Assembly: GCA_039720395.1 (NCBI GenBank)
Contig: CM077833.1
Coordinates: 28,294,271 to 28,358,270 of the forward strand
DNA: 64,000 bases
Source: Liquidambar formosana
Taxonomy: Eukaryota; Streptophyta; Magnoliopsida; Saxifragales; Altingiaceae
Direction: 5' to 3'
The notes below the pieces were generated by a model. It did no database searches. It was not told where the DNA came from and saw only the letters and a list, made by a program, of their open reading frames with translations. Positions 1-11,142 of this stretch are shown here, in pieces. A program made the position numbers and the translations under genes. Position 1 is the first letter of the stretch, and every line of letters starts with the position of its first letter.

Positions 1-2
1 AA

Positions 3-1964
3 CTGAGAAAGCAGATTTCAAACAAGAAGAAACGGAAGAAGGATTCTGCAGTTGGACTTTTTGCGTTTCCTGTTCAGTCTAGAGTTACCGGGGCCAAGTA
101 TTCATACCAATGGATGGCACTTGCTCAGCAAAACAATTGGCATGTATTGCTTGATGCTGGGTCATTGGGTCCCAAGGACATGGATTCACTTGGGCTATCC
201 CTCTTCCGACCGGATTTTATTATCACATCTTTCTACAGGGTGTTTGGGTCTGACCCAACTGGATTTGGCTGCCTTTTGATCAAGAAATCTGTTATGGGAA
301 GCCTGCAAAATCAATGTGGGCGTGCTGGGTCTGGAATGGTGAGGATCGTCCCAGTTTTCCCCCAGTACTTGAGTGATTCTGTGGATGGGCTTGATGGATT
401 GGCAGGAATGGAGGATGATGGAATCAATGGAAACGAAGAATTGATGCCTGAAACTAATGCAGGACCACAGTTGCCTGCTTTTTCGGGTGTATTCACTTCT
501 AATCAGGTTAGGGATGTGTTTGAGACCGAGATGGATCAAGATAACAGCTCAGACAGGGATGGGGCAAGCACCATATTTGAGGAAGCTGAGAGCATTTCAG
601 TTGGAGAGGTTATGAGAAGTCCAATTTTCAGTGAAGACGAGTCATCAGACTACTCATATTGGATTGATTTGGGTCAGAGTCCATTTGGGTCTGATCATTC
701 TGGCCAATTGAACAAACAGAAAATCTCCTCACCCTTACCACCCTCGTGGTTTTCTGGCAGGAGGAACAATAAGGGACTCTCCCCAAAACTGTCATCAAAG
801 ATATCTAAGAGCCCGATATATGATGATAGGAGGGTAAATCTCAGACTGCATGAAGATCCTGTGTTATCTTTTGATGCAGCTGTATTATCAGTGTCTCAGG
901 AGCTGGACCGTGTTAAGGAGAGCCCTGAAGAAGAATGGTGTGCAGAAACAGATTCCAAGCATGTTGGAGAGATTCAAAGAGAATCAGAAGCTAGAGCAGA
1001 ATCAGTGACTGATTCTAAGTTGGCTACTACTACTGTAAATGGATTCAAATCCAAGAACCAGACTTCTGGCTTTCGGTGCAATAACCTTGAGAGTGCCTCA
1101 ACCTCTGAAATTTGCCAAGAGACAAAAGAAAGTGCAATAAGGAGAGAGACAGAAGGGGATTTTAGACTGTTGGGAAGGAGGGAAGGGAACAGGTTTGCTG
1201 GTGGTAGATTTTTTGGTTTGGAAGAGAGTGATCGAGTTGTAAGCATGGGGCACAGGGTGTCTTTTAGTATGGAAGACAGCCACAAAGAAAGTTTGAGCAA
1301 TTTGTTTGAACCTGGAGAAGTTTCTGTAACTACCCTTGGTGATGATGTTTCCATGAGTGATGGAGAATATGGAGATGAGCAAGAATGGGGTAGGAAGGAG
1401 CCTGAGATTATTTGCCGGCATCTTGATCATATTAATATGTTGGGCCTTAACAAAACTACCCTCAGACTGCGGTACCTTACCAATTGGCTTGTGACCTCAT
1501 TACTTCAACTTCGATTACCTGGTCCAGACGAAAGTGTGGGAGTGCCTCTTGTACAAATATATGGGCCTAAGATCAAGTATGAAAGGGGTGCATCTGTAGC
1601 TTTTAATGTGAGAGAGAGCAGCGGAGCAGGGATGATTCAACCAGAAGTTGTTCAGAAGTTGGCTGACAAAAGTGGTATATCACTTGGTATTGGTTTCCTT
1701 AGTCACATACGGGTAGTAGACAGCCCTAAACAGCATCGTGGGGCATTAGATCTGGAAGATACAGCCTTGTGCAAACCAATGGTCAATGGCTGCCAAGATG
1801 GTAAAAGTGTGTTCTTTCGAGTTGAGGTTGTTACAGCATCATTGGGTTTTCTGACTAACTTTGAAGATGTTTATAAGATGTGGGCTTTTGTTGCTAAATT
1901 TCTTTCTCCTTCATTTGCTGAGGATGATGGACTATCCACTGTCCCAGAAGATTCTGAAACGTAG
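3..1964 (+). CDS. Molybdenum cofactor sulfurase-like protein, PLP-transferase fold (3' part)
   Basis: The reading frame is open from the left edge to a stop at 1962-1964, giving 653 visible residues; the start lies outside the window. It matches the plant-specific branch of MOCO-sulfurase/NifS-like PLP-dependent transferases (the branch around Arabidopsis At2g23520 and At5g66950). The N-terminal visible part is the end of the aminotransferase class-V fold (LLDAGSLGPKDMDSLGL, then SFYRVFGSDPTGFGCLLIKK). A long acidic, Ser-rich linker follows, and a conserved C-terminal block (ICRHLDHINMLGLNKTTLRL to FLTNFEDVYKMWAFV) ends the protein. In true MOCO sulfurases the PLP lysine sits in an SFYK motif; here the equivalent codon (237-239) encodes Arg, so classical cysteine desulfurase activity is doubtful. 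No intron is visible in this part. Family assignment is firm; biochemical role is not known to me. Confidence 0.9.
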   Translation: MRKQISNKKKRKKDSAVGLFAFPVQSRVTGAKYSYQWMALAQQNNWHVLLDAGSLGPKDMDSLGLSLFRPDFIITSFYRVFGSDPTGFGCLLIKKSVMGSLQNQCGRAGSGMVRIVPVFPQYLSDSVDGLDGLAGMEDDGINGNEELMPETNAGPQLPAFSGVFTSNQVRDVFETEMDQDNSSDRDGASTIFEEAESISVGEVMRSPIFSEDESSDYSYWIDLGQSPFGSDHSGQLNKQKISSPLPPSWFSGRRNNKGLSPKLSSKISKSPIYDDRRVNLRLHEDPVLSFDAAVLSVSQELDRVKESPEEEWCAETDSKHVGEIQRESEARAESVTDSKLATTTVNGFKSKNQTSGFRCNNLESASTSEICQETKESAIRRETEGDFRLLGRREGNRFAGGRFFGLEESDRVVSMGHRVSFSMEDSHKESLSNLFEPGEVSVTTLGDDVSMSDGEYGDEQEWGRKEPEIICRHLDHINMLGLNKTTLRLRYLTNWLVTSLLQLRLPGPDESVGVPLVQIYGPKIKYERGASVAFNVRESSGAGMIQPEVVQKLADKSGISLGIGFLSHIRVVDSPKQHRGALDLEDTALCKPMVNGCQDGKSVFFRVEVVTASLGFLTNFEDVYKMWAFVAKFLSPSFAEDDGLSTVPEDSET

Positions 1965-2361
1965 GACATGGAGGCTTGTACGAATGTTTTTTGTTTTCAT
2001 TTTGAAGGAAGACGGACCCCTCCATTGCCTTTTGCATTCTCCTGAACATAAGACACACTCAAGCTTATACCTGAGCTGAAATTCTGAGATTTGGAATTGG
2101 TGGGAGATGCTTTAACAAACAGGAAAAGATGCTGAGGTACGGTTTTGTGTGGTCTGTTTCTTTTGCTCTTCCTTTGGGAGCTTTTCCTTGCAATCAGATG
2201 AATTTGTTTATTCTTGTTGTCATTCCTTTGAATGTATTTTTGGTATTACCTCTTTTCAGTTGCATGTAGAGTTTGCTCAAAACACATGTATCAGCTCAGG
2301 AAGTTATTTAAAACTAAAAGCAGAACTGAAATGGCTTGAAGGCAACTTCTACTATTTTGCA

Positions 2362-2383
2362 ATATATATATATATATATATAT
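2362..2383. repeat. (TA)n microsatellite
   Basis: Uninterrupted TA dinucleotides about 400 bp past the stop of the MOCO-sulfurase-like gene. Confidence 0.9.
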
Positions 2384-3875
2384 GTATGTATTTGTTTTTT
2401 CTTCACCGAGAAAGTTTGGATTTTGTGCTTCCGGTCTGTTCCCCGACGTGTTCCCCTGCATTATATGTTAGGAGTGGATTTGCACTGCCGTGAAATCGTA
2501 TTGAAGTTCTGCATATTTGAGCAAAATTTTGCAAGGGGATCGGTGACCCGGTAATAAAGCTCTTCTTCCATGGGTGGATCCATACCTGAGACCATACCTG
2601 GTAATATTGGTGTTGAATTTCTGTCTGGGTGCAGCAGAACAAATTTCATTTGTCCTCAACTGGGTAGGTTTGGCTGATTGGTCCCAAGAGAAGCAAGTTT
2701 GTTGTTAGGGTAGGGTCTCTGACTCTATTTTTGTCGGATCATGTGGGTTAGGCGGGTGGTGTCGACTTGTCTACCTTCCTCCGTTGATAAATCTCTTTTA
2801 GATTGATGACCGACCATTGATGCATCTATCAACATTAATCTAGAATCCTTTTCCTCGTTTTCACTCTGGCTTTTTGTCTTGAATGCGTTGTGGTGTGTGT
2901 TTTTTGTTTTTGTCTTTACAATCGATAGAATCTACCTTACCTTGATTCTAACATTCAATGTCAACAATGGGTTTCAATGATTCTCCATAACCTTAAACCC
3001 AAGATCGCTTAATCAACAAGTGAGAAGAATGCCACTCGACTATCATACCATTGGCTCATTGTGTTGTGTTCAGGAATATGTATTTGTTGAGAACCCTTTT
3101 ATTAAACTCCTATATCTGTGTCTTATAAATGGAATGTAGAAAATATGTTAAAAATATGTTTAGCAACATCCTTGAAAACTGTTTTCTGACACTGTGTTTG
3201 GCAGCCATAAAGGAAAGGAAAGGAAAGAGAAGAAAAGGAATGAGAACGAAATTATTTTCCTGTTTGGCATGGAGTAAGAAAAACATTAGAGATCTCGTAA
3301 TGATTCTTATAATAAATCTCATGCCCTCACATGATGGTAGAACCTATATAGTATATGGTATATACATATGCAGTGCATATGATTGTGGGCCACATTCTTT
3401 ATATAAAACTGTTAGATTAATTACCCTAGGCCCTAGCATTACTTTTTATTGGGGTAACATGGGTCAACAATTCTTTACAACCTTTCCAGTGGCTCGAACT
3501 TAAAAGCTCCCCGCACAAGAGGAAGAAGTGCCATTAGATCAAAGACTATTGCACTGAGTGTTGTTAAGATAATAAGAGAGTGGGTGTTAAATTGTATCCT
3601 ACCCCAAAAAAAGAGTCATTAATTCAGCCAACTCTTGGCCTCCTCTATCAAATGCATTTCCCAAGATGTGAAACGGATGCGTATTGAGAATGTAGAATGA
3701 GGTGGCTCATCGTGTATAAGAATCGGCCGTGAAAGGAAAAACTAGTACACGAATTTTTTCTGGTTCACTCCCTCCATGAAGGTATGTCTTCTACAAGGAT
3801 GGTTGGGAAGCTACCAATTACCAGGCATTTCTTTAGGGTCATGATGTATGATTTCCGTACAAAACTTGTAATGCC

Positions 3876-3897
3876 CTCTCTCTCTCTCTCTCTCTCT
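3876..3897. repeat. (CT)n microsatellite
   Basis: Uninterrupted CT dinucleotides in the DNA upstream of B3 gene A. Confidence 0.9.
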
Positions 3898-4333
3898 TTC
3901 CTCTATACATATATTCACATTTGTTTTAGGTTATGTTTCCATTTATATCGTCTCGTCGTGTAGGGGTAGTGGTGTAATACCCCTTTTTTTTGGGTAATAA
4001 TAGAGGTAATATTTATTTTCCAAAGGGAAGTATATCGACTGAAATCTGAGGCAGTGCATATGGATCCTAAACCGTATGACATTTTTTCCTACTGAACAGC
4101 AATTTGATTTGATGATTTTTACTATTAAACTTGAATCAAGCTCTTTGGAAAACTGCCGAGAAATTATGGGGGCAAAAATGTGTGGTCTGATGTTAATCAT
4201 CAAACAAGTGAAATTTTTTTGTAGATTATTTGTTGGGAATCTTATATAATAACCTATCTATATACGAAGGTGTCCGCCCTTACCCCTGATTCGATTAGGA
4301 TTAAAGGATACAATTTTTGTACTCAATTTTTTA

Positions 4334-4372
4334 CATGATTTTTCTTGTGTCTGAGCACACGGGTCACATGTT
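4334..4372 (+). pseudogene. B3-domain scrap duplicated just upstream of gene A exon
   Basis: Bases 4353-4370 are identical over 18 bp to 4582-4599 inside the B3 exon of gene A (the part coding EHTGHM). The flanking bases are similar too (GATTTTTCTTGTGT against GATTTCCTGGTGTT). The scrap has an in-frame stop and lies 26 bp before the splice acceptor used by gene A. It looks like a relic of a further B3 copy or a local template slip. Confidence 0.55.
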
Positions 4373-4395
4373 GTGTATTAACTTGTTATAAACAG

Positions 4396-5941
4396 TCACT
4401 ACCATTGGCCTTCTGTAGCCGGCTCGATGGAGAGAAATTGGAGGAAGCAGTTCTAAAAAGTTGCAAGGGATCATGGCGTGTGAAAGTTGTTAAATGCAGT
4501 GAAGGAGGAATGTGTTTCGAGGAGGGTTGGGCGGAATTTGTCCAGCACCATGGCCTGGATCTCGGAGATTTCCTGGTGTTTGAGCACACGGGTCACATGG
4601 TTTTTGATGTTATAGTATTTGATAGAAGTGCTTGCGAGAAAGAGTTTCCTCCTTCCATTAAACTGGCTACCAAGAGGAAGAGAACACCATCTCCTAAAGC
4701 AAACAACCACGATCATTTCTTGCGCTTTAAAGGTGGGTTTTACATTAGATTGTTTTAGCTACAATATATTGGCAATCTTGTGAGCATAGAAAAATGCTGA
4801 AGAATTCAATTTTTTGTCAAAATTTTCTAGTGAGTAGAGGTGGCCCTGATTGCTACATTGTTTGGATGAATAAATTTAGACAAATGAATAGGGCTATATA
4901 GCATTATTTGCAGGGAAAAAAAATTAAAAAAAATAATCAATCCAGGATTTGGAAAAAAGAAAAATGGTTATGAGGATTATTATCATGATATTTATTACAC
5001 TATTTGTTGTTGTTTTTTTTCTCTCATGATGGGTTATTGATGACAATCTAGAAGAAAGCCCACTTGAAGCTGCTGCGGCATGTTTACCTAAGGGTCCCCA
5101 TTTTGTTGCGACGATGAAAGCTAGCAATTGCCTCCATAATTTTCCTTACATGGTTAGCTTTTTCCCCCTTCTCCTTATCATTTGAAATGTATCTTGAAAT
5201 TTGTTCTCAACTTAATGACATAATTTCATATTTTGGTCTCAAGTTTAATTTTGGTAATGTCTCAAGTCTAACAAGGGACTAGGAAGATGCCAGAGGAAAG
5301 ATGGGCTATGTAAAGCACGCCATCATTGTTGTGCTGGGGGCCCGAGGGCTGAGGCACAAGTTCCACCATGGCCAAACCCTTGCCAATTCCCAAAGCCTTA
5401 TTGTAAATCTCTTGATAGTTGTTTAAGTTAGTAGCACCACTTGTTCAGGGTTTTGTCACAAGTTATTGTGGCTTATCCCGGAGTTTGGTCTTAAGTCTAA
5501 TGATCGATTTCCCTCCAATGTAATAGAATAGAAAAAAAGAAAGATGAAAGTTGTTTTGAACTGGATTCCTTCTTCGAAGCATTTCGAAACTTTTCATTTT
5601 CCTTTCACTCAACTTTTTGGAGATCCAAGCAAAAAAGCTTAATTAACAGTATTTCTTGTGTTTGATTGCAACAGAATATCCCAGCGGAATTTGTGAAAAC
5701 AACCAAGCTTAATCCGAAATGCAGCATAAGTCTTAGAGATCCTTTGGGGAAATTATGGTCAGTGAAACTTAAATGTCGGGTTTCTGGCTCTACAGGATAT
5801 AAACGTGTAAACATGGCAGATGGTTGGCGCCAGTTTTATGTATCAAACAAACTGAAGGAAGGAGACGTTTGCATCTTTGAGCTCAATCATATGAAAATAT
5901 GTGGTCTGGTAGTGATGGATGTACGGATTTTCCCTCTATGA
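4396..5941 (+). pseudogene. B3 gene A: two-B3-domain REM-like gene without a recognisable first exon
   Basis: Three exons fit: 4396-4732, 5052-5152 and 5675-5941, with stop TGA at 5939-5941. The intron phases agree (one base left at 4732 plus AA at 5052; phase 0 at 5152). Exon one gives a B3 domain lacking its first strand (LPLAFCSRLDGEKLEEAVLK, then GWAEFVQHHGLDLGDFLVFE). Exon two is the linker plus the start of the second B3 (PHFVATMKASNCLHNFPYM). Exon three completes it (IPAEFVKTTKLNPKC to CIFELNHMKICGLVV). REM-type B3 proteins bind DNA in the nucleus, usually with weak sequence preference. In genes B and C a short first exon supplies the ATG and the first B3 strand; none was found here, and the frame has no usable in-frame ATG before the domain. 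I therefore call it a probable truncated gene. A distant or diverged first exon would rescue it. Confidence 0.75.
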
Positions 5942-5966
5942 TCAAATCAAATCATGTGGCTCAAAA

Positions 5967-5993
5967 CAAAAGCAAAAGCAAAAGCAAAAGCAA
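5967..5993. repeat. (AAAAGC)n hexanucleotide repeat
   Basis: Four consecutive copies of CAAAAG/AAAAGC lie 25 bp after the gene A stop, in the presumed 3' UTR. Confidence 0.85.
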
Positions 5994-6326
5994 TTACTCC
6001 GTAAACATGTTCTACATTGATTTTCTGTAATTTTAAGATTGTTTTCATGGGACATCGTTGATGTTGCTTTGATTATGTCAGAATGCTGTGAAGATGGCTA
6101 TTTGATTGTTACTTCACATTTCTTAATTTGCCTTTTCTCTTTTTATTTATTTTTTTTTTTTGGGGGGTTTATCAGTTTTTGTTACTTTTGCTCTTTTTAA
6201 ATGGCGATCCCCTGTGGCAGAGAGTAATGCTTATCCCCATTTGGGGTGTAAAATGGGCCAGGCTGGCCGGGCCGCCCGTCATGCGGTAGGGCTTGGCTCG
6301 AGTTGGTCCTAGTCTGGTTTTACTAT

Positions 6327-6723
6327 GGGAACGGCTATTGCAACCCCACTTCTTATCACCCCACCTCATCCTTTAGGTTTTTAAAGGTTTTATGTAAAAT
6401 ATAAAATGTTTTTATGAAAACCGGCCATGATTTCCACTAGACAACATCATTTTGAACAACTTTGTAAAAGAAAATTTTTCGTAAATTATCATTTAAATAT
6501 ACTTTTTAGCTATTTATAGCCTTTATTTCATTTTTTGCCAAAAAGTATACCTAAACGATAGATTTTGGAAAAACTTTCTTCTGCAAAGTTGTTCAAAATG
6601 ATATTTTCTAATGGTCTAAGCGACCAGTTTTTGCAAAAACCTTTTATATTTTTCATGAAATCTTAAAAACCAAAAAAAAAAAAGGTGGAGTTATAAGAAT
6701 GAGGGGTTGCAATAGCCGTTCCC
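6327..6723. mobile_element. Mutator-like MITE with 9-bp target duplication
   Basis: The left end GGGAACGGCTATTGCAACCC is matched by the inverted right end GGGTTGCAATAGCCGTTCCC. The 397-bp element is flanked by perfect 9-bp direct repeats TTTTACTAT at 6318-6326 and 6724-6732. A 9-bp duplication with terminal inverted repeats is the signature of Mutator-like (MULE) elements. It has no coding capacity, so it is non-autonomous. A related remnant lies at 37695-38035. Confidence 0.88.
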
Positions 6724-7747
6724 TTTTACTATTCATTCAAGTTGGGCTCGAGCCTAGACCGGCCGCATGAAGAACGTGGCACATTGATAAGTATGCCTTA
6801 CTTTTCTCTCGTAGGGATGATCGGATGGGATATAACACCCACACATTTTACCAGGCATATATGACTTTTTCGACTGAATTCACCTGCTACATTAAGTGTT
6901 TTTCCTAAATGACTAAAAGTTCTCCTGTGCCCCTGATTCTAGTTTAAAAGCACAATCCAATACAATTTAGTAATATATCTTCATTTTTTTTTTTCATTTT
7001 TCATTTTTTATTTGGGTGTGTGTAAAAATAGGGAAGCTTTATTCATTAATTAAAGACCGATTACATAATCAAGGAGTTGCCATTCCACAGGCATACCATT
7101 ACAAAATTTGAAGCAACTCACTAGAGAGGGCTGTAAGATGTATTAAGTTAGGTCTAGTTTGAGACCAATTCGATAAAAAGCTTTCTCAAGCTTGATTATT
7201 AGATAAATGAGTTAAATTCAAATCTTATTTTTAAGTTTATTAATTTTTTAAGTCAAATTCAAGTGAAGTACCGCCTAACTCAATAAGGTCATGAATACTT
7301 TAAATAATTAAATTATTTGAGCTCAATTGGATTCAATATGATAAAAGATTTCTCGTGAGATAATCAAATCCAACTCAAGAATTGTTTTTAGACTTGTTAA
7401 TTTAATTAACGAAACTTAAACAATTTACTACCAACATGCCTTCTTCTTTTTCTTTTCTTTTTTTTTTTTTTTTCCCCTCAAATTATAAGAAAACACACAC
7501 ATTTACACACGTACTTACAAAGAGTCATAATTAATACCTTCACAGACTTTACATCCCTATCAAAATGAGACAAACCATTAAACTCATAAACCATTAACCT
7601 CCTAACATGCCCTTAAGCCAACTATTTTTCTTGATGAGAACAAACTTTAGGTTTGATTTTGAGAGCATAGAAAAATTTGCCTAACCTGTTGATTTCAATG
7701 GATAGAGGTCTAGTAGGTTTTATAAAATTCCCTGCCCCTTGGGACTT

Positions 7748-8193
7748 GGATTCAGTGCTGAGCTTAAAAAGCTTAGTATGGTACCGAGTTAATCTCAGCC
7801 GTCCATTTCGATTTTGGATGGTTGAAATTAAAAGATGAAAAAGTTATTTTTATAAGAATATTTTGATAATTTTACTCCCTCCATTCCAAATTAAGTGTCC
7901 TTTTTAAAAAAACACGTTTTTTAAGAAAATCCTATTAAATGCTTTCACATCAATGCATATGTTTTGAAATTCTAATTTTGCCCTTAAGTGTGTAAAACAT
8001 TAGAAAAAATGAGAATACCTTTTTAAGGGTATTTTAAGAAATGAATAAAAAATGACCATTAACTTTTGAAATATGATAATTATTTTGAAACATTCCAAAA
8101 AACAAAAAAAAGATACTTATTTAGGAACGAAGAAAGTATCACTTATCATTTTCAATTTTAAGCTCAGCAATGAGAAAGCCCATCACTGAATCC
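7748..8193. mobile_element. MITE-like inverted-repeat element interrupted by a Stowaway
   Basis: The left end GGATTCAGTGCTGAGCTTAA is matched in inverse at the right end (TTAAGCTCAGCA then CACTGAATCC), with about 16 extra bases on the right. Its left half holds GGATGGTTGAAATTAAAAGA, a phrase also found in the element at 23651-23800, so the two are probably one family. The middle is occupied by the Stowaway-like MITE at 7875-8136. No clear target duplication was found. Confidence 0.55.
7875..8136. mobile_element. Stowaway-type MITE nested in an older MITE
   Basis: The left end CTCCCTCCATTCCAAATTAA is typical of plant Stowaway (Tc1/mariner) MITEs; the right end is a decayed inverse of it (CTTATTTAGGAACGAAGAAAG). 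TA dinucleotides flank both ends (7873-7874 and 8137-8138), the expected 2-bp duplication. The 262-bp element is non-coding. Confidence 0.8.
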
Positions 8194-8804
8194 CCTCCCC
8201 CAACCCCCAAATAAAAAAAAAAGAAAAGAAAAAAAGAAAAAAAAAGAAAGAAAAAAAACAGAGAAGAGAGTAGTACATTACTTGTTATACGGCGTTTATG
8301 CTGACTTGACGCTGTAAAAAACGATACCTACTGCTACGGTTTTACAGGTGTTTGGTTTGGGTTGGACCCAACGTCAGCATTAATCTCCAGCTGATCCACC
8401 TAGAGATACACCCTTTATCCCACAGGTATCCACGGTCACTGTTGTCAGTACTCTAGCACACGCGCTTTTGAGAAGCGTGCAAACACCGCCAATTACAGCC
8501 ACTGAGCTAGCTATGTTGCGTCAAACACACGCTTCAAATCAGCGCACATGAAAGACCCATCCCTCCTGTCTCAAAGGGACTCCCATGGTATTCGACAAAA
8601 TCATCTACACTGCATGGGTCTCCCACTTCTGCACTCGGAGCTATTTTGCTTCCTCCTCATCTTCTCAGAATTCCACTCTCCGTCTTCGTTTTCTCTCACT
8701 TTTCTCACTCTTTCTCCCCGGATTTGTGATTCCCGGGAAAATGTTAACATGCTTGTACCTTCAGGGTATGACTCAGTATCTCTAGAGTGCAAGAGGAGTT
8801 TTCC

Positions 8805-11027
8805 ATGGCAAAAGAGACGCATCTGGAGATGTTGAATGCCAGGAGGCCTTACTTCTTTGAGCCTTTTCAGCCTAATTCAAGCTCAGAACGACTGGTATTT
8901 TTTCTTCCTTTTTTTACATTCTTGCTCATTCGTTTTAATTTTTTATACATTTATTTTGATGTTATAGGAATGGAGTTAGGGTTTTGTAGCACAAACTTGT
9001 TATTCATTGATACACAGAGCTTAGTAACAGAAAAGATAAGAAATCTGGATGTGAATTTTGTTGTAGGAAAGTAGGGAATTACTTTTATTTTGGCCTTAGA
9101 CCAAACAATGAGTTCTGAGAAGCAAAACTTATGTTGTGGTGAGAAATCCGCTATGTTTACCAACAAAGAAGAAGAAAAAAGAGATTACCAAAAAAGAGAA
9201 ATCCGCTACAATTTGGGAATTTTTAGTGCTAAAAATCATCATCATGGCACGATTTTAAGGCATTTGATCTACCCTCCGTTTGGTTGTTGCAAAAAAGGAT
9301 ACAAAAAGAGAAGAGAATGCTTGAAAATGATTAATTAAGGAACCCATTTGACCATTTTTAAGCATTCTATTTCCTTTGGCTCATTATTTCAGATATTTTG
9401 ATGGCATTCTTTGAAAAATGGAACCAACCTCTAGATTAGGTGATGGTGGTGCCCAAGTCATGCGAGCATTATAAAATCTAATTATCTAGACTAGCAGAGG
9501 AGATGCATTGAGCGTGTTTATGAAATTCCATCACTTATAGTTAGACCCTTATGAAACCTTGGTCATCTAAGTTGCATAAGTTGTATCCTACGGGCTTTAT
9601 CAGAAGGGCATTTAGCGAAGCCATGTTTTTGCATTAAGTAATGTAGACTCATAGCATATAAGCAATTTGTTGAAAGACTTGCTTTTCGTTTGTGTCCCCA
9701 CATGTATGAAAGAAGAGGAAAGTGTTTGTGTTTAAAATATAGAGTTCTGAACTTCTGATATGTGTTTGCAATAACTACAAAGTCAAGTCTGGTGGCCATC
9801 CGTAGTCATTCTTTCTGCCTCACATACACTTTCTTTGATAGAGAAGAAAACATAGGTAAAAAGCAAAAAGAAAAAGAAAAAATACAATCATCAAATAGTA
9901 CTCCAACCCCATGCTGCTGTGTGGTAAGAAGTTCTCATTTTTATACATCCATCTTTTGAGCAATTACATGGAGGGAAACGCAAAGTAGAAATTTTGTAAA
10001 AAGAATATTAAAGGTGCAATCACAGACTACTAAAAAATTAGAATAATCTTTTAGGCAATTACAATAGCCACTCTAACCGGTTAGATGACTGTTGACAATG
10101 TCCAACCGGTTATTTGGCGAAAATAATTATTATTGTTGGATGGTGACAGTTCAAAATGCTCTGTTGCAGAAAATTCCATTCAAATTCATTAAACATCTGG
10201 GAGGCACAACGTCTGGATCAGTTTCATTAACAGGTCCTAGTGGGAAAACTTGGCATGTGGACTTGATTCAACAAAATGACAGCTTATATTTCCATGATGG
10301 GTGGCCAGAATTCGTGAGAGATCACTTCATCGAATGTGGTGATGCTTTGGTTTTCAGATATGATGGTAATTTTCAATTCACAGTGCAGGTTTTTGATCAA
10401 AGTGCATGTGAGAAAGAAGCTGCATTTCACGCTGAATGCACCCAAAATTCAAGCAATATTGATAAAAGTATGCGAAAGAAGAGAGAAAGGGAGAAGGAAG
10501 CTGCCTCTCCAGACATATGTTTTGAAGGTGTGCCAAAGAAAATGAGAGGGAGCTCTTCTCACCTACATTTAGAATGTTTAAACAAGAATCGAGAAGCTGA
10601 GGTGGATATACCCCATAAGGAAGGGTTGCAGCGTGAGTCGGTAATCACAACCGAAATCTGTAAAGAAGCAACATTCTTCAACAAAACAGATAAATGTGAC
10701 AGTCCATCAAAGACTTCTACTATACCTTCTGGATTGAAACCTTGCAGTGAAAGGCCTGGTAATGATGCCATTTGTTCCATCGCTTCAGTTTTGCAGTCAA
10801 ATAATCTGCTTCTCCAATGGGAGAGGCAGCGTTTTAAGTAACTGAAGAATTCTGTTACCACTTTCATCTTCTCTGATTCTGATTGGAAGATGCACTGTTG
10901 GAGCTAGCTATTTCTTACATCTCCACACATCACATTGTGTTCTAATATTTCTTAAACAGATTTTCTCCACGTATAAGAGCTATTCATGAAATTGTACATT
11001 TTTACTTGCAATCTTGAAAACACACAG

Positions 11028-11059
<32 letters not shown>

Positions 11060-11092
11060 TAAACTTTGGTTTACATGATGCAAACACCTTCC

Positions 11093-11142
<50 letters not shown>

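Larger units (their letters stand above)
1965..4395. other. Intergenic stretch after the MOCO-sulfurase-like gene
   Basis: This holds the 3' UTR of the left-edge gene, a (TA)n run near 2362-2383, a (CT)n run at 3876-3897 and otherwise AT-rich DNA. No convincing gene was found on either strand. Short B3-like scraps appear near its right end (see the fragment at 4334-4372). I looked here for a first exon of B3 gene A and did not find one. Confidence 0.6.
5942..8804. other. Intergenic stretch between B3 genes A and B, filled with MITEs
   Basis: No gene is seen. The space holds an AAAAGC hexamer repeat, a Mutator-type MITE (6327-6723), a diffuse repeat rich in GAGCTCAA/AAGCTTGA words (about 7140-7400), a nested pair of MITEs (7748-8193) and then the presumed promoter and leader of gene B. 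Confidence 0.7.

Noticed and set aside
974..1354. 126-codon minus-strand open frame within the MOCO-sulfurase-like gene
   Set aside because: It is antisense to a clearly conserved coding region and has no similarity or splice context of its own.
5967..5993. Short regular repeats as a possible CRISPR-like array
   Set aside because: It is a contiguous hexamer repeat without spacers in a plant genome.
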